Origin: Nonomuraea turcica
Lineage (GTDB): Bacteria > Actinomycetota > Actinomycetes > Streptosporangiales > Streptosporangiaceae
NCBI RefSeq assembly: GCF_030718205.1
Contig: NZ_JAUZQF010000002.1
Span: 62,001 to 126,000, forward strand
DNA length: 64,000 nt
Direction of reading: 5' to 3'
Shown here: positions 7,955 through 17,143 of the stretch, piece after piece
How the letters are laid out: each line of letters opens with the position of its first letter
Numbering within the stretch: the first letter of the stretch is position 1
The notes under the pieces: model-generated
The model's database searches: none
What the model was told of the DNA's origin: nothing
The model's input: the letters and a program-made list of their open reading frames with translations, nothing else
Made by a program: the position numbers and the translations under genes

Positions 7955-8443
7955 TCAGAGCTCGAGGACGGCCGGCACGACCAGACGTTTCTCACCGTAG
8001 ACGACGGTCAGGTCGCCCACGCGCCGCCTGGACAGCTCCCGCCAGCCCTGGCGCTCGTACAACGCGAGCGCGGCCTCCTGGTTGAGTGTCGTGTCTCCGA
8101 TGACGCTGTGAAACCCGAGCTCCACCGCGCGCTGCTCGAGCGCGACGAGCATGGCCGCGCCGAAGCCACGCCGCTGGAACTCGGGATGGACTCTCAGCCG
8201 GCAGATCTCCGCCGTCATGGTGTCCACGGGTTTCAGCCCGCCCATGGCGACGACCCGCGAGGACACCTCGCCCACGAGGAAGTCCCCGCCGCATGCCAGG
8301 TAGATCTCCTGGATGCGCGGGAAGTCGTCGTCGTAGTAGACGCCGTCGCCGGGGACCAGGCCGACCTGAGCGAGACAGATCCGATGGAGCGCGAGGATGG
8401 TGTCCAGATCGGACCAGCGATAGCGCCGGATCGTCAACTTCAT
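7955..8443 (-). CDS. GNAT family N-acetyltransferase
   Basis: 162 residues. The acetyl-CoA loop is in EICRLRVHPEFQRRGFGAAMLVALEQRA (a Q/RxxGxG/A-type motif), followed by NQEAALALYERQGWRE, the beta6/alpha4 region of the fold. The substrate is unknown. The ATG overlaps the stop of the upstream XRE regulator by 4 nt (ATGA), so it is co-translated with that regulator and may be its target or modifier. Confidence 0.9.
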   Translation of the reverse strand: MKLTIRRYRWSDLDTILALHRICLAQVGLVPGDGVYYDDDFPRIQEIYLACGGDFLVGEVSSRVVAMGGLKPVDTMTAEICRLRVHPEFQRRGFGAAMLVALEQRAVELGFHSVIGDTTLNQEAALALYERQGWRELSRRRVGDLTVVYGEKRLVVPAVLEL

Positions 8444-9990
8444 GCACCGCCCCCTTTCACTTGGTTCTTGGACCGCCGCAACGCGGACCGGAAATCTTCG
8501 AGTCCTGGAGCGTCGGCGTTCTTGGACATGATCGCCTGCTCAAGCGCCAGGGCCGGACGCACGATGAAATCGGTCAGGTATTCGTCGCCCACCAGCCGCA
8601 GCGCCTTGGTGCCGATGGAGAGCGCCTCGTCGACGTCGCCGTCGATGAGGCGGCACTGCGCCTGGTCGAGCCTGATCAGCGTCTGGTCGACGATGTGGTC
8701 CTCGTATTTGGTCAGGGCCTGGTCGAGAACCACCTCCGCCTCGATCGTCTGGCCCAGCTTGGTGAGCACGTCGCCCTGGTAGAAGAAGAGCTGCTTCTCG
8801 GTGTAGCCGAACGCCACGTCCTCCTGGTCCTCCTCGCGCATGTGCGAGAAGGCGTTCCTGGCCCGGGCCAGCGCGCGCTTGGCCTGGTCGACGACCTCCT
8901 TCTTGCTGTCCGCCCCGGACATCATGGCCAGCGCCCTGGCCTCGACGACCGGCGCCATGGCCTGTGCCGGGCACGGCATCGAGCCGGCCAGGTCCCGGCT
9001 CTTCTTGGCCAGGTGCAGCGCCTCACGGGCGTCGCCGAAGTAGAGGGGGACGAGGGACTCCCGGGCGCACACCCACGCACGCAGCGCGCGGTCGCCCGTC
9101 TCGTCGGCCGCGGTGCGCCCGGTGCGGAAGAATGCGCGGGCCAGTCGGTGATCGCCGAGGTTGATCAGAATCATGCCGCTCAGCCCGGACAGCTGGGCGG
9201 CCATCCTGCACAGGCGTTCGGCCAGGTCCGTCGGCTGGCGGCGGGACATGGCCGTGCGCACGGCGCTGAGCTCCAGCAGCACGTCGCACAGCAGTCGCAG
9301 CGGGGCCGTCGTGGTGTATTGGCGGCCGAAACTGCTCGTCGCCTCCTCCCACTGGTCCAGCATCGCCGCCGACACGGTGGCCGACACGAGAGTCTCGTCC
9401 ATCCGGCGCCTGATGCCCTCGCAGGCTCCGAGAACAGGACCGTCGAGCTCCGCAAGGGGGGAGGTGTCCACGTTGAGAAGATTTAAGAGCATGCGGCGAA
9501 GAATGTTCTCGTCTTCCTGGGCGTCCGGGTCAGGCCCCATCGGATGGATGACGAGCTCGCGCTCCATCGGCAAGACCGGGGCGCGTTCGCGCACTTCACC
9601 GTTCAGGGCAGGCATCCGATGGCCGTGGCCGCAGATGCACGGTCCTTCGTAGCCGAGCGAGGCCGGCTCGACGCGGTAGACGGTGCACAGGTAGTGCAGG
9701 TATTCGGGTCCGGGGCGCTTGAGCCCGCTCTCGTACGCCGACAGGAGCGTCTCGCCGATCCCCGGCATCGGCTTCTTGTCACGCTCGAACAGGGCTCTGA
9801 CCTGCTCGATGACATCGGCCAGCGCGATCCCTTGGGACAGACGGTGCGCCTTGATGCGGGTCGTGCTGAAGTGGGTCGTGCACGCCTCATGGATTTCATC
9901 AGCTATCTGGGCCGACGTGCGCCCGGCGGCCAGGCCAGCGGCCCGGATCCGTCGCGCGATCTCCGTCTCCCTGTGCTGCCTGCCGGTCAT
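8440..9990 (-). CDS. XRE-type HTH regulator with TPR-like sensor domain
   Basis: 516 residues from ATG 9990; upstream in-frame codons exist to 10026 but look unlike the family. The N-terminal half of the first 110 residues holds a helix-turn-helix of the Cro/CI type, including GETLLSAYESGLKRPGPEYLHYLCTVYRV (about 68-96). A CICGHGHRMP turn follows. The remaining 380 residues are helical with TPR-like repeats (ALSIGTKALRLVGDEYL). This architecture is shared by actinobacterial pleiotropic regulators that respond to small molecules or peptides. It is divergent from a 94-residue protein gene across 275 bp and overlaps the GNAT gene at its 3' end. Confidence 0.85.
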   Translation of the reverse strand: MTGRQHRETEIARRIRAAGLAAGRTSAQIADEIHEACTTHFSTTRIKAHRLSQGIALADVIEQVRALFERDKKPMPGIGETLLSAYESGLKRPGPEYLHYLCTVYRVEPASLGYEGPCICGHGHRMPALNGEVRERAPVLPMERELVIHPMGPDPDAQEDENILRRMLLNLLNVDTSPLAELDGPVLGACEGIRRRMDETLVSATVSAAMLDQWEEATSSFGRQYTTTAPLRLLCDVLLELSAVRTAMSRRQPTDLAERLCRMAAQLSGLSGMILINLGDHRLARAFFRTGRTAADETGDRALRAWVCARESLVPLYFGDAREALHLAKKSRDLAGSMPCPAQAMAPVVEARALAMMSGADSKKEVVDQAKRALARARNAFSHMREEDQEDVAFGYTEKQLFFYQGDVLTKLGQTIEAEVVLDQALTKYEDHIVDQTLIRLDQAQCRLIDGDVDEALSIGTKALRLVGDEYLTDFIVRPALALEQAIMSKNADAPGLEDFRSALRRSKNQVKGGGA

Positions 9991-10265
9991 CCCGGCCCCT
10001 CTCAACGCAAGTCTCGACCGGTCCACAACTGGTGACTGATGGTAGTCGCCAGGTTGCTGTGCGCCTACCCATGACTATGAAGCAATGAGGGCGGCTTGGA
10101 AACGCCGTTCTCCAGATTACGGTTAAGGATCGTCCTCCGAGGGGCTGTTTCTTACAACCCACGAGGGAAAAGCAACTCCCTGTAGCGAAGAACCACGCGT
10201 TGCGTCCGCCGCCGACATGAGACATCTTTGGCCCACCAGCAGCGATCGTAGGGAGGACGAGAACG

Positions 10266-10550
10266 GTGGGGGACGACGACTTCGAGCTATTGGAGCGTCT
10301 CGTGGCCGAACTCGGCGCGCTCGGGTTGCTCGCACGAGTAGTCAGGGCGCAGAGCGGGCGCCGGTTCGTACGGGTGATCAACCCGAACGCGACCAGCCTG
10401 TCCGAGAACGTGACCTGTCGGCCGACGGCCGTGTCCGACATCCCGGACTGGTGGTACTGCTGGTCCTGGGGCGAGCGGATGCACACGGCCGACGACCCGG
10501 CCGGTGCGGCGACGAAGGTCGCCCGTGTGCTCGCCGCGGTGGGAGAGTGA
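10266..10550 (+). CDS. Small conserved-looking protein, unknown function
   Basis: 94 residues from GTG 10266, with GGGAGGA at 10253-10259 about 6 nt upstream. It is acidic at the N-terminus (GDDDFELLERLVAELG), basic in the middle (RAQSGRRFVRVINP) and contains a striking IPDWWYCWSWGERM aromatic patch. No signal peptide or membrane segment is present. It is divergent from the XRE regulator, an arrangement often seen for a small partner or target of such regulators in actinomycetes. Function not recognised. Confidence 0.7.
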   Translation: MGDDDFELLERLVAELGALGLLARVVRAQSGRRFVRVINPNATSLSENVTCRPTAVSDIPDWWYCWSWGERMHTADDPAGAATKVARVLAAVGE

Positions 10551-10615
10551 CGACGCGGTGATCCGGGTGGAGCGCAGCCACCGCGGCTCACCGCACCCAC
10601 CGCGGCCATACGGAG

Positions 10616-10674
10616 CCGGCGGGGTGACCGGTGCGGAGGGTCCTGGTATGCCGGGGCCCTGGTCACTCCGCCGG
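10616..10674 (+). terminator. Two-tier hairpin downstream of the 94-residue gene
   Basis: CCGGCGGGGTGACC (10616-10629) pairs with GGTCACTCCGCCGG (10661-10674). Inside it AGGGTCC (10637-10643) pairs with GGGCCCT (10654-10660) using one wobble. It is followed by TTCCGCTTTT, so an intrinsic terminator is likely; a structured RNA is the alternative. Confidence 0.55.
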
Positions 10675-10985
10675 TTCCGCTTTTCATCGCGTCACCTTCC
10701 GTACGGCTCGCACCCGTACGCACCAAGCCACCCGACCGGTCCGCCGGGCGGGTGTTCGAGGGATCCCTCTCGGAACCGGCGCGGGACATGCTTCCGGGTG
10801 TGTGTCCTGCTCCGAGCCGTCCGTCACCGGAGCGCCGGCTCTCTCCCTCCGCGGCCCAGAGAGCAGGCGACCCCGTCTTCCCCGGCGTGATGTGACGGCG
10901 GGCGGTTCGGCCGGCGGTATTTTGGATCGAGATCGAAACGGTCCAAGCAGCCGGGCCGAACCGCTTCCGGAGGGGGATCCACTCA
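10675..10985. other. Long leader region of mscS, nothing recognised
   Basis: 311 bp between the hairpin and the mechanosensitive channel start. No open frame has a ribosome site. I checked by eye for known riboswitch cores and saw none. AT-richer GGTATTTTGGATCGAGATCG near 10917-10936 may be the mscS promoter. GGAGGGGG at 10968-10975 is its ribosome site. Confidence 0.4.
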
Positions 10986-11978
10986 GTGTTACTGCTGGTG
11001 ACGCCGTCGCCACCGCCCGAGTCGACGCCATCAGGCCTTCCCGACATGGACAAAGTGGCTCAGCAGATGGCCACGACCTGCACAGATGACCCGCTTTGCT
11101 CTAGCCTGGTCGCGATGTTTGGGAATGCGCCTTGGGCGGGGTTGGTGTCGAGCGCGATCGTGATCGTGCTGATCGTCGTGCTCGCGTTCGTGATCCGCAA
11201 GATCGCCCACAAGGTGATCGCGCGGGTGGTCAGTCGCGCGGCGACAGGTGGCTCGCTCACGAACAGGTTCCGCAGAGCCGCCGCGACCGACGGCATCGAC
11301 GCGTTGCTGCACGAGCGGCGCAAGCAGCGGGCCGAGACGATGGGGTCGGTGCTCAAGCACGTCGCCTCGATCGTCATCATGGGCACCGCGGCGCTGACCG
11401 TGCTCGAGCGGCTCACCGTCCCGATCGCGCCGCTGCTGACCAGCGTCGGCATTCTCGGCGTGGCCATCGGCTTCGGTGCTCAGGAGCTGGTCAAGGACTT
11501 CATCGCGGGCATGTTCATGTTGCTGGAGGACCAGTACGGCGTCGGCGACGTGATCGACGTGGGCCCCGCCGTGGGCACGGTCGAGGCCGTGACGCTGCGC
11601 GTCACCAGGCTGCGCGACGTGGACGGCCGCGTCTGGTATGTCCGCAACGGCACGATCACCAGGGTCGGCAACGAGTCGCAGGGCTGGTCGCGGGCCTATA
11701 TGGACGTGCCGGTGGCCTACGACGCCGACGTCGTGACCGTGAAGGTGCTGCTGGAGCACGTCGCGGAGGAGATCTGGGCCGACCCCGAGCTGCGCGAGGC
11801 CAAGATCGTGGAGCAGCCGCAGGTGTTCGGCGTGGAGCAGCTGTCGGACAGCTCGCTGGTGTTCCGCATCACCGCCAAGACGTTGCCGTCCGCTCAGGCG
11901 GAGGTGGCCAGGCAGCTCAGGCTCAGGGTCAAGGCCGCGCTGGACGCCGCGGGCGTCACGATGGTTCCCACGGCATAA
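10986..11978 (+). CDS. MscS-family mechanosensitive ion channel
   Basis: 330 residues from GTG 10986 with GGAGGGGG upstream. Transmembrane segments appear at about 50-74 ([18 protein letters not shown]), 120-140, and the pore helix region [23 protein letters not shown]. After these comes the MscS beta-domain ([42 protein letters not shown]) and a C-terminal alpha/beta domain. It should open on membrane tension to release osmolytes. The short N-terminus carries a CTDDPLC pair. The glbO gene follows after 4 bp, so the two may be co-transcribed. Confidence 0.93.
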   Translation: MLLLVTPSPPPESTPSGLPDMDKVAQQMATTCTDDPLCSSLVAMFGNAPWAGLVSSAIVIVLIVVLAFVIRKIAHKVIARVVSRAATGGSLTNRFRRAAATDGIDALLHERRKQRAETMGSVLKHVASIVIMGTAALTVLERLTVPIAPLLTSVGILGVAIGFGAQELVKDFIAGMFMLLEDQYGVGDVIDVGPAVGTVEAVTLRVTRLRDVDGRVWYVRNGTITRVGNESQGWSRAYMDVPVAYDADVVTVKVLLEHVAEEIWADPELREAKIVEQPQVFGVEQLSDSSLVFRITAKTLPSAQAEVARQLRLRVKAALDAAGVTMVPTA

Positions 11979-11982
11979 GCTA

Positions 11983-12369
11983 ATGAGCGTGACTGAGACC
12001 TCCTTCTACGACGCCGTCGGAGGCGAGGAGACCTTCCGCCGCCTCGTGCACCGCTTCTACGAGGGAGTCGCCGAAGACCCGGTGCTGCGGCCGCTCTACC
12101 CGGAGCCCGACCTGACGGGCGCCGAGGAGCGGCTGCGGGGCTTCCTGATCCAATACTGGGGTGGCCCCAAGACCTACAGCGAGCAGCGCGGCCACCCGCG
12201 GCTGCGCATGCGGCACATGCCGTTCGTGATCGGCGAGCCGGAGCGGGACGCCTGGCTGCGGCACATGCGGGACGCGGTCGACTCGCTCGATCTCCCGGAC
12301 GAGCTGGAGACCAAGCTCTGGGACTATCTGGTCTACGCGGCCCACAGCCTGGTGAACTCAGCCGTATAA
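11983..12369 (+). CDS. glbO: Group II truncated hemoglobin
   Basis: 128 residues, the usual length for trHbO. The expected heme-pocket residues are all present: Tyr26 (B10), Tyr39 (CD1), His78 (proximal F8, in [11 protein letters not shown]) and Trp91 (G8, in ERDAWLRHM). It would bind O2 in the cytoplasm and may serve in oxygen or NO chemistry. The gene lies 4 bp after mscS and 6 bp before a GH13 glucosidase. The glbO-glucosidase pair is the same as Rv2470-Rv2471 in Mycobacterium tuberculosis. Confidence 0.95.
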   Translation: MSVTETSFYDAVGGEETFRRLVHRFYEGVAEDPVLRPLYPEPDLTGAEERLRGFLIQYWGGPKTYSEQRGHPRLRMRHMPFVIGEPERDAWLRHMRDAVDSLDLPDELETKLWDYLVYAAHSLVNSAV

Positions 12370-12375
12370 CGGGGC

Positions 12376-13890
12376 ATGAGACGCCACATGGATATCCCCT
12401 GGTGGCGTGATGCCGTCGTCTACGAGATCTATGTTCGCAGCTTCGCCGATGCCTCGGGAGACGGCGTCGGCGACCTGGCCGGGGTGCGGCAACACCTGCC
12501 GTACCTGCGACGGCTGGGGGTCGACGCCATCTGGCTGACGCCGTTCTACCCCTCCCCCATGGCCGACGGGGGCTACGACGTGAGCGACTACCGCGGCGTC
12601 GATCCGCTGTTCGGCTCGCTGGCCGACTTCGACGCGCTGGTCGCCGACGCGCACGGGCTGGGGCTCAGGGTGCTGGTGGACATCGTGCCCAACCACAGCT
12701 CCTCCGAGCATCCCTGGTTCCAGGCGGCGCTGCGGGGCGAGGGCCGTGACCGATACATCTTCCGCGACACGATCAACAACTGGCAGTCCACCTTCAGCGG
12801 CCCTGCCTGGACGCGGGTGGCGGACGGCCAGTACTACCTGCATCTGTTCGCTCCCGGGCAGCCCGACTTCAACTGGCGCAATCCCGAGGTGCACCGGGAG
12901 TTCCTGGACATCCTGCGGTTCTGGCTGGACCGGGGCGTGGACGGGTTCCGCATCGACGTGGCGATGGGCCTGTACAAGGCGGCGGGCCTGCCGGACGTCG
13001 GCGACCAGTCGTTCAAGGCGGTCTCCCCGGTGTGGGGGCAGCCCGAGGTCCACAATGTCTACCGCGACTGGCGACGGCTGCTCGACAGCTATCCGGGCGA
13101 GCGCATGGCCGTGGGCGAGGTGTGGACCGACAGCTCCGAGGACCTCGCCCTCTACCTGCGTCCCGACGAGCTGCAGCAGAGCTTCAACTTCGCGTGGCTG
13201 CAGGCGCCGTGGTCGCCGACGGCGTTCAAGAAGGTCATCGACGACACGCTCGGCACCGTGCCGTTCGCGACCTGGGTGCTGTCCAACCACGACGTCGTAC
13301 GGCACCGCACCCGCTACGAGACGGCCGACCCCGGCACCGGCCTCGCGCGGGCCAGGGCGGCGCTGCTGACCATGCTGGCCCTGCCCGGCTCCGCCTATCT
13401 CTACCAGGGCGAGGAGCTGGGGCTGCCCGAGGTGACCGACCTGCCGGCGGAGGCCAAGCAGGACCCGGTGTTCTTCCAGTCGGAGGGCAATCTGCCCGGG
13501 CGGGACGGGTGCCGGGTGCCGATCCCGTGGACGGTGGACACGCCCTCGTACGGGTTCGCCCAGGGCGGGGTGGAGCCGTGGCTGCCGCAGCCGGCGACGT
13601 TCGCCGAGTTGAGCGTTGAGAAGCAGGAGGGGGACGCCGACTCGACGCTCGAGTTCTACAGGCGGGCGCTGGCCTGCCGCCGGGACGTGGTGAGGGAAAT
13701 TCCTTACACCCTGGAGTGGCTGGACTCTCCCGAGGGTGCACTTTTCTTCACCCGCGGCCGGTTGATCTGCGCAATCAACTGCGGCACTCGGCCGGTACGC
13801 CTGCCCGAGCACGACAGCGTACTGATGGCGAGCGGGCCGCTCAAGCGGGACCTGCTGCCGCCCGACACGGCCGTGTGGTTGTCGTCATAA
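12376..13890 (+). CDS. aglA: GH13 alpha-glucosidase
   Basis: 504 residues with a complete catalytic TIM barrel. Region I is VDIVPNH (about 101-107). Region II is GFRIDVAMG with nucleophile D194. Region III is GEVW with acid/base E248. Region IV is SNHD with D306. The N-terminal WWRDAVVYEIYVRSFADASGDGVGDL is typical of alpha-glucosidases and oligo-1,6-glucosidases rather than amylases. No signal peptide is seen, so it acts on cytosolic alpha-glucosides, possibly trehalose- or glycogen-derived. It follows glbO by 6 bp and converges with the MFS gene with a 6-bp stop overlap. Confidence 0.92.
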   Translation: MRRHMDIPWWRDAVVYEIYVRSFADASGDGVGDLAGVRQHLPYLRRLGVDAIWLTPFYPSPMADGGYDVSDYRGVDPLFGSLADFDALVADAHGLGLRVLVDIVPNHSSSEHPWFQAALRGEGRDRYIFRDTINNWQSTFSGPAWTRVADGQYYLHLFAPGQPDFNWRNPEVHREFLDILRFWLDRGVDGFRIDVAMGLYKAAGLPDVGDQSFKAVSPVWGQPEVHNVYRDWRRLLDSYPGERMAVGEVWTDSSEDLALYLRPDELQQSFNFAWLQAPWSPTAFKKVIDDTLGTVPFATWVLSNHDVVRHRTRYETADPGTGLARARAALLTMLALPGSAYLYQGEELGLPEVTDLPAEAKQDPVFFQSEGNLPGRDGCRVPIPWTVDTPSYGFAQGGVEPWLPQPATFAELSVEKQEGDADSTLEFYRRALACRRDVVREIPYTLEWLDSPEGALFFTRGRLICAINCGTRPVRLPEHDSVLMASGPLKRDLLPPDTAVWLSS

Positions 13891-15048
13891 GCCCTTCGGG
13901 CGCTCGCCGCGGACGGGGACGACGGGCACGGACAGCAGCGTGAACGCCAGCCCCGCCGCGAAGCCCGCCCAGAACCCCACGCTCTCCATCAACACCCCGG
14001 CCAGGGGAGTGGCGACCAGGGAAACGGAGTTCTGGATGGTGTTGTGGGTGCCGAGCACCCTGCCCGCCGACGCGGGGCCGGCGAGCTCGCCCGCCGCCAG
14101 GTAGGCGAGCCCGTTGCCGGCCACGGTCATCACCGCGGCCAGCGCGAGCATCGCGGGCCCGAGCCAGGTGCGGGTGAGCGTGCCGCCGGCCAGCAGCGCC
14201 AGCACGCCGACGTTGGCGAACGTGATCAGCAGCAGGGGCCGCATGCGCAGCCCCGTCCGGTCGGACCACCGCCCCGCCGCGATGCGGATGACGGCCCCGC
14301 CGATCGCCGCCACGCCGAACAAGCGCCCCGCCTCCACATCGTCCCAGCCGTAGAGCTCGACCAGGCAGCTCACGCCGTACGTGCTGACCACGATCTGCGG
14401 CACCACGTGCAGCGCGCTGGTGGCGTGCACCCGCCACAACGCCGGTTGCCGGTACGGCGAGCCCGCCAGCGCCGTGCCGCGGCCGGCGAGCTCGTGCGGC
14501 GGCTCGGCCAGGAAGATCGCGGCCAGCACGGCGGCGAGCAGGCTCGTGCCCGCACAGACCAGGAGCACGCCGGGCAGGCCGTGCGCCCGGGCGACGGGCG
14601 GCAGCGTGAACGCGCCGACGGCCATGCCGAGCGTGAAAGAGACCTGGCGCAGGCCCATGGCGACGCCGCGCTCGGGAGGCTGGAACCAGCGCAGCACGAT
14701 CCGCCCGCCACCGACCATCGCGGCCGAGCCCGCCGCGCCGGCCAGGGCGAGCAACACGACCACGGCCCATGCCCGGTCGACGAACGCGACGGCGGCGAAT
14801 GACACGGCGGCCAGACTCACGCCGATGCCCAGGACCAGCCGCTCGCCGTGCCGGTCGGCGAGCGCTCCCCAGGCGACGAGGGCGAGGAGGATGCCAAAGG
14901 CCGGGGCGTTCGCCATGATTCCCGCCACCGTCAGCGACACACCGAAATGTCGCATGATTTCCGGCATGACCAGGGGTAGGGCGAACAACCCCAAGGTGAC
15001 ACTGGCATGGGCGTTGACGCCCAGCGCCAGCATCCACCAGCGCCTCAT
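13885..15048 (-). CDS. MFS transporter
   Basis: 387 residues with about twelve hydrophobic helices. The MFS signature between helices 2 and 3 is VAWGALADRHGERLVLGIGV, and GRWSDRTGLRMRP repeats it in the second half. No long loops, no partner protein; the substrate cannot be predicted. Its ATG overlaps the stop of the thioesterase gene (4 nt), so the two are one operon. It converges with the glucosidase. Confidence 0.9.
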   Translation of the reverse strand: MRRWWMLALGVNAHASVTLGLFALPLVMPEIMRHFGVSLTVAGIMANAPAFGILLALVAWGALADRHGERLVLGIGVSLAAVSFAAVAFVDRAWAVVVLLALAGAAGSAAMVGGGRIVLRWFQPPERGVAMGLRQVSFTLGMAVGAFTLPPVARAHGLPGVLLVCAGTSLLAAVLAAIFLAEPPHELAGRGTALAGSPYRQPALWRVHATSALHVVPQIVVSTYGVSCLVELYGWDDVEAGRLFGVAAIGGAVIRIAAGRWSDRTGLRMRPLLLITFANVGVLALLAGGTLTRTWLGPAMLALAAVMTVAGNGLAYLAAGELAGPASAGRVLGTHNTIQNSVSLVATPLAGVLMESVGFWAGFAAGLAFTLLSVPVVPVRGERPKGL

Positions 15049-15473
15049 ACGGAGAAACGTTTGAGGTAAGCCAGCTCGCTCTCGCTGAGCCTGCGCGGGG
15101 CGGCCCGCTCGACGTCGTAGGCGGCGATGACCGACATGGCCGTGACGTAGACCTGGTCGTCGTCGCGGATCTCGTAGCGCAGGGTGAACCGTACCGGTCT
15201 GATCTCCTCCACCCAGGTCTCCACCCGCACCGGGTCGGGGCGGAAGCCCAGCGGGCGGCGGTAGTCGATCTCGTGTCGGGTCACGACCAGGCCTTTGAAC
15301 GGCTCCTCGCCCGCGTTGTGGAGGTCGATGGCGAACATGCCGAAGCGGGCGTCCTCCAGGTAGTCGAGGAAGCGCACGTTGTTCACATGGCCTTGGGAGT
15401 CGATGTCGGCGAATCTCACCGTGCGGGGATAGGTGTGCCGTTGGGCCGGGGTACGTTCAACCACGTCCGCCAC
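15045..15473 (-). CDS. Hotdog-fold acyl-CoA thioesterase
   Basis: 142 residues from GTG 15473. The 4HBT signature is clear: VRFADIDSQGHVNNVRFLDYLEDAR, with the catalytic-type Asp and the GHVNN turn, then RHEIDYRRPLGFR. It should hydrolyse acyl-CoA in the cytosol. M. tuberculosis has a related thioesterase (Rv2475c) in the same neighbourhood of glbO, aglA and the ABC-F gene, which supports an old conserved block. It is coupled to the MFS gene downstream. Confidence 0.88.
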   Translation of the reverse strand: MADVVERTPAQRHTYPRTVRFADIDSQGHVNNVRFLDYLEDARFGMFAIDLHNAGEEPFKGLVVTRHEIDYRRPLGFRPDPVRVETWVEEIRPVRFTLRYEIRDDDQVYVTAMSVIAAYDVERAAPRRLSESELAYLKRFSV

Positions 15474-15542
15474 CGTACCGGCCCCCCGTCGGCGGCAACC
15501 ATGCCGCCCCCGGCGCCTGGCCCGTCACCCCTCAGCCGTGGG

Positions 15543-16154
15543 TCAGCCGTCTTCGAGGACCTTCAGCGGGTCGAGCCTGCGGATCAGGGCCATCGCGGCC
15601 TCGATGACCTCGCGTGCCTCGTCCTCCGTGTCGGAGGTGGCGACCTCGCGGGCGGCCTCCCCGATGATGCTGGTCAACACGGCCACGGTGAACCGGTCGA
15701 GCGGATCCCCACCGGCCCCGAGCAGCACGGCGTTCTGGCGTACCCACTCCCGCCCTCTGGTCCGGCGGATCAGCTCGAACCCGGGCGGCCCATCCCCGTC
15801 GATGAACAACCTGACCAGGTCCCGCCGCTCCCAGACCCCGTCGAGGTACGCCCGCGCCCCCGAGATCAGCAACTCGACCGGATCGTCCACCCCGGCCTTC
15901 TTGGCCGCGGCCACGCTGGCCGCCGACGCCTGCTCGTGCGCCGCCTGGTGGTCCTCGTAGAGCGCGAGGAACAACTCGGTCTTGCCGCCGAAGTGGTGGT
16001 AGAGGCTGCCGACGCTGGACCCGGCGCGGGCGACCACCTCGGAGACGCTGGAGTCGGCGAATCCGTGCTCGCTGAAGACCTCGCGTGCCGCCTGGAGCAT
16101 GCTCTTGCGGGTCTGTGCCGTACGGCTCCACTCCCACGAGGACTTACGTGCCAT
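15543..16154 (-). CDS. TetR family regulator
   Basis: 203 residues from ATG 16154; the open frame extends upstream but the TetR domain starts only after this Met. The HTH is REVFSEHGFADSSVSEVVARAGSSVGSLYHHFGGKTELF. The C-terminal ligand domain (about 80-203) is not specific. The upstream region has a CTAGAAT-type palindrome that recurs in front of the VOC gene at 17.7 kb, so this protein may control both itself and that gene. Divergent from a NUDIX gene 89 bp away. Confidence 0.9.
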   Translation of the reverse strand: MARKSSWEWSRTAQTRKSMLQAAREVFSEHGFADSSVSEVVARAGSSVGSLYHHFGGKTELFLALYEDHQAAHEQASAASVAAAKKAGVDDPVELLISGARAYLDGVWERRDLVRLFIDGDGPPGFELIRRTRGREWVRQNAVLLGAGGDPLDRFTVAVLTSIIGEAAREVATSDTEDEAREVIEAAMALIRRLDPLKVLEDG

Positions 16155-16176
16155 GAGGGGATCGTACCGCTGACGA

Positions 16177-16195
16177 ATTCTAGAATCCCGCTCTA
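16177..16195. promoter_or_regulatory. Candidate TetR operator (TAGAAT type)
   Basis: ATTCTAGAAT (16177-16186) is a perfect palindrome. TAGAAT-CCC-GCTCTA (16181-16195) is a 6-3-6 dyad with two mismatches. It resembles the perfect site at 17684-17700. It lies 23 bp before the tetR ATG. Confidence 0.55.
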
Positions 16196-16243
16196 CGACC
16201 TCATGTTTTCCAGCGCGACGCGTGCCGGTAGGAGGATCATGGC

Positions 16244-16690
16244 ATGACGGGCCGGCAGGCGCCCATGAGCACGAACGGAAGGACGGCATTGACCACGATC
16301 TTCGACAAAGTCGCCTGGATCCACCTGGAGGACCGGAAGATCCTCAGCACCCGATCGCGCGGCAAGGACGTCTACTACCTGCCCGGCGGCAAACGGGAAC
16401 CGGGTGAGAGCGACCTCGACACGCTGGTCAGGGAGATCGACGAGGAGCTCGCCGTCGCCATCGTCCCGAGAAGCGCGGCGTACTTCGGTACGTTCGAGGC
16501 ACAGGCCGACAGTCACCCCGACGGGGTCATCGTGCGGATGATCTGCTACACCGCCCGGCACCAGGGCACTCCGACGCCGAGCAGCGAGATCGACGAGGTG
16601 GTCTGGCTCACGTACGCCGACCGGGACCGCGTGGCCCCGGTCGATCAGATCATTTTCGACCAGCTCCACCGGAGCGGCCGACTCCTTTAG
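16244..16690 (+). CDS. NUDIX hydrolase
   Basis: 148 residues. The Nudix box GGKREPGESDLDTLVREIDEELAV fits GX5EX7REUXEEXGU except that the last glycine is replaced by Ala. Metal-binding glutamates REIDEE are intact. It should cleave a nucleoside diphosphate linked to another moiety. AGGAGG lies 8 nt before ATG 16244; ATG 16265 is an alternative. It is divergent from the TetR gene. Confidence 0.88.
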   Translation: MTGRQAPMSTNGRTALTTIFDKVAWIHLEDRKILSTRSRGKDVYYLPGGKREPGESDLDTLVREIDEELAVAIVPRSAAYFGTFEAQADSHPDGVIVRMICYTARHQGTPTPSSEIDEVVWLTYADRDRVAPVDQIIFDQLHRSGRLL

Positions 16691-16694
16691 CATG

Positions 16695-16946
16695 CTATTC
16701 GATCTCGACGGGAACCTCGTAGATCTCGTTCGTCGGATGCCCGGCCTGCTCGTGCACCCGCAGGACCGCCTCCTTGGACGGCCCGGTCGACAGGCAGAAC
16801 ACCTTGCCCGACTCCGGGTCGAGCCAGGCGTGCTCGAAGTGCACGCCCTCGGATTCCTCGATCGCCAGGTCCCGCTCGTGCTCCTCGCGCAACTGGCCCT
16901 CCGTCGCGCCGGCGAATCCGGTGTGCACGTCCATGAACTTCGCCAT
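16695..16946 (-). CDS. SCO4226-type small nickel-binding protein (DUF4242)
   Basis: 83 residues beginning MAKFMDVHTGF and containing HERDLAIEESEGVHFEHAWLDPESGKVFCLSTGPSKEAV. This matches the DUF4242 family, whose Streptomyces coelicolor member SCO4226 binds nickel. It forms a ferredoxin-like fold and acts in the cytoplasm; the physiological role is not settled. The His residues in VHTG, HFEH and VHEQAGH are candidate metal ligands. It converges with the NUDIX gene. Confidence 0.85.
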   Translation of the reverse strand: MAKFMDVHTGFAGATEGQLREEHERDLAIEESEGVHFEHAWLDPESGKVFCLSTGPSKEAVLRVHEQAGHPTNEIYEVPVEIE

Positions 16947-17038
16947 CGTGTATCCCTCCCCCTATTGGTGACCTTTCCCGGATAGTCGGTCCGAATCGTC
17001 TCCCCCGCCAAGAAGGCCGGGTGGGGCGGTCGGTCGGG

Positions 17039-17108
17039 ACTCCAGGACGCGGACTCGAGGGCGAGCACTCGAGGGCGCGGACTCCAGCACACGGACTCCA
17101 GCGCGCGG
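17039..17108. repeat. 14-bp tandem repeat, five copies
   Basis: Five consecutive 14-bp units of the form ACTCSAGSRCRCGG run from 17039 to 17108, followed by a decayed sixth. The array lies in the gap between the DUF4242 start and the VOC stop. It has no coding pattern. Confidence 0.8.
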
Positions 17109-17143
17109 GCTCCAGGGCTGGAGGCTCAAGGGCTGAGAAGCCC

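Noticed and set aside
10675..10985. c-di-AMP (ydaO-type) riboswitch before mscS
   Set aside because: I looked for the conserved core and did not see it.
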